5,975 nucleotides of DNA from contig DDQV01000151.1 in the NCBI GenBank assembly GCA_002342785.1, forward strand, positions 1-5,975, given 5' to 3'. This document shows positions 5,299 to 5,975 of the stretch, piece after piece (the stretch's first letter is position 1; every line of letters begins with the position of its first letter). Source of the DNA: Fusobacteriaceae bacterium UBA2433 (lineage in GTDB: Bacteria > Fusobacteriota > Fusobacteriia > Fusobacteriales > Fusobacteriaceae). The notes beneath the pieces were generated by a model. The model had not been told where the DNA came from. It saw only the letters and a list, made by a program, of their open reading frames with translations, and made no database searches. Position numbers and translations under genes: made by a program.

Positions 5299-5335
5299 GA
5301 TAATAAGAGACAAAAAAATTTTAGGAGGTATTATT

Positions 5336-5975
5336 ATGGAAAATAGCATGCCATTATTAGGGGATAGATTCCCAGAGTTAGAAGTTCACACTACCCACGG
5401 TCCACTACATCTACCAAATGATTTAAAGGGTTCTTGGTTTGTATTATTTAGTCACCCTGCTGATTTTACACCAGTTTGTACAACTGAATTTGTTGCATTT
5501 CAAAATATTCAAGAGGAGTTGGAAAAAATAAATTGTGCACTTGTTGGAATGTCTATCGATCAAGTTTTTTCTCACATTAAATGGGTACAATGGATTAAAG
5601 AAAATTTAAATGTTGAGATAAAATTTCCTATAATTGCTGCTAATGATAGTGTTGCAAATAAATTAGGAATGTTACATCCAGGAAAAGGTTCTAGTTCTGT
5701 AAGAGCCGTATTTATTGTAGACCCTCAAGGAAATGTTAGATTAATTATGTACTACCCACAAGAGATTGGTAGAAATATGGAAGAAGTTTTAAGATCTGTT
5801 AAAGCTTTACAACTTTCTGACGCTAATGGCGTAGCAATTCCTGCTAACTGGCCAAACAATGTTTTATTTGGTTCAGATGTAATTGTTGAACCTGCAAAAA
5901 CTGAAGCTGAAGCTAAAAAACGTTTGGAAGATAAAACTATTACATGCTTAGACTGGTGGATGTGCCACAAAAAAT
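5336..5975 (+). CDS. Peroxiredoxin, archaeal-type Prx6 (AhpC/TSA family), 3' end outside the window
   Basis: The frame runs from ATG at 5336, with AGGAGG at 5323-5328 seven bases upstream, to the window edge without a stop. This gives 213 residues, probably only a few short of complete. Peroxiredoxins reduce H2O2 and organic peroxides in the cytoplasm through a peroxidatic cysteine. Here that is C48 in SHPADFTPVCTTEF, with T45 and P46 of the PxxxTxxC active site. The conserved Arg is R123 in SVRAVF. The long C-terminal arm (PANWPNN, then AKKRLEDKTITCLDWWMCHKK) marks the Prx6 subfamily. Its C204 and C210 match the C-terminal cysteine pair of archaeal enzymes such as that of Aeropyrum pernix, where one acts as resolving cysteine. 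It sits downstream of the small repeat gene and opposite perR, and probably belongs to the PerR regulon. Reductant and any downstream genes are not visible. Confidence 0.95.
   Translation, partial: MENSMPLLGDRFPELEVHTTHGPLHLPNDLKGSWFVLFSHPADFTPVCTTEFVAFQNIQEELEKINCALVGMSIDQVFSHIKWVQWIKENLNVEIKFPIIAANDSVANKLGMLHPGKGSSSVRAVFIVDPQGNVRLIMYYPQEIGRNMEEVLRSVKALQLSDANGVAIPANWPNNVLFGSDVIVEPAKTEAEAKKRLEDKTITCLDWWMCHKK

Noticed and set aside
5752..5970. Minus-strand open frame opposite the peroxiredoxin C-terminus
   Set aside because: It is an antisense shadow of the conserved Prx6 C-terminal arm.

Overview
This is a very A+T-rich window with strong AGGAGG ribosome-binding sites. It carries a type IV pilin-like protein, a PerR regulator with a peroxiredoxin, a mechanosensitive channel and a two-domain c-di-GMP protein. 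Together these suggest an anaerobic low-GC bacterium. My best guess is a member of the Fusobacteriota (Ilyobacter/Psychrilyobacter/Cetobacterium type), with a clostridial-type Firmicute as the alternative. This placement is inference from composition and protein style, not a database match.

Layout. Positions 1-788 (+) hold the 3' part of a type IV pilin or type II secretion pseudopilin-like gene. It has an unusual acidic linker and an extra C-terminal domain, and a strong terminator follows at 807-852. Positions 789-1179 contain no convincing gene. Within them lies a block of clearly higher G+C at about 869-1075 that looks foreign or repetitive and that I cannot identify. An MscS-family channel occupies 1180-1980 (-), with its own terminator at 1092-1137. 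It is divergent from a 735-residue membrane protein at 2181-4388 (+) with Cache, HAMP, GGDEF and HD-GYP domains. That protein has intact signatures for both making and degrading cyclic di-GMP. A terminator at 4412-4450 separates it from the convergent perR gene at 4472-4858 (-).

The right end is a compact peroxide-response locus. PerR at 4472-4858 (-) is transcribed away from a 61-residue tryptophan-repeat protein of unknown function (5058-5243, +). A nearly complete archaeal-type Prx6 peroxiredoxin (5336 to the window end, +) follows it. Between the divergent genes lie a consensus sigma-70 promoter (TTGACA, 17 bp, TATAAT), a 31-bp palindrome over its expected start point, and a second related site in front of perR. 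Both sites fit TAGTAAT-N-ATTACTA, the 7-1-7 form of a Fur/PerR operator. The simplest reading is that PerR represses itself and the small-protein/peroxiredoxin unit until peroxide oxidises it. The same heptads, 5 bp apart instead of 1, overlap the -10 of the c-di-GMP gene, which raises a possible link between peroxide sensing and c-di-GMP control.

The observation least explained by known biology is the small protein with three 17-residue GW repeats, placed first after the PerR-type operator.
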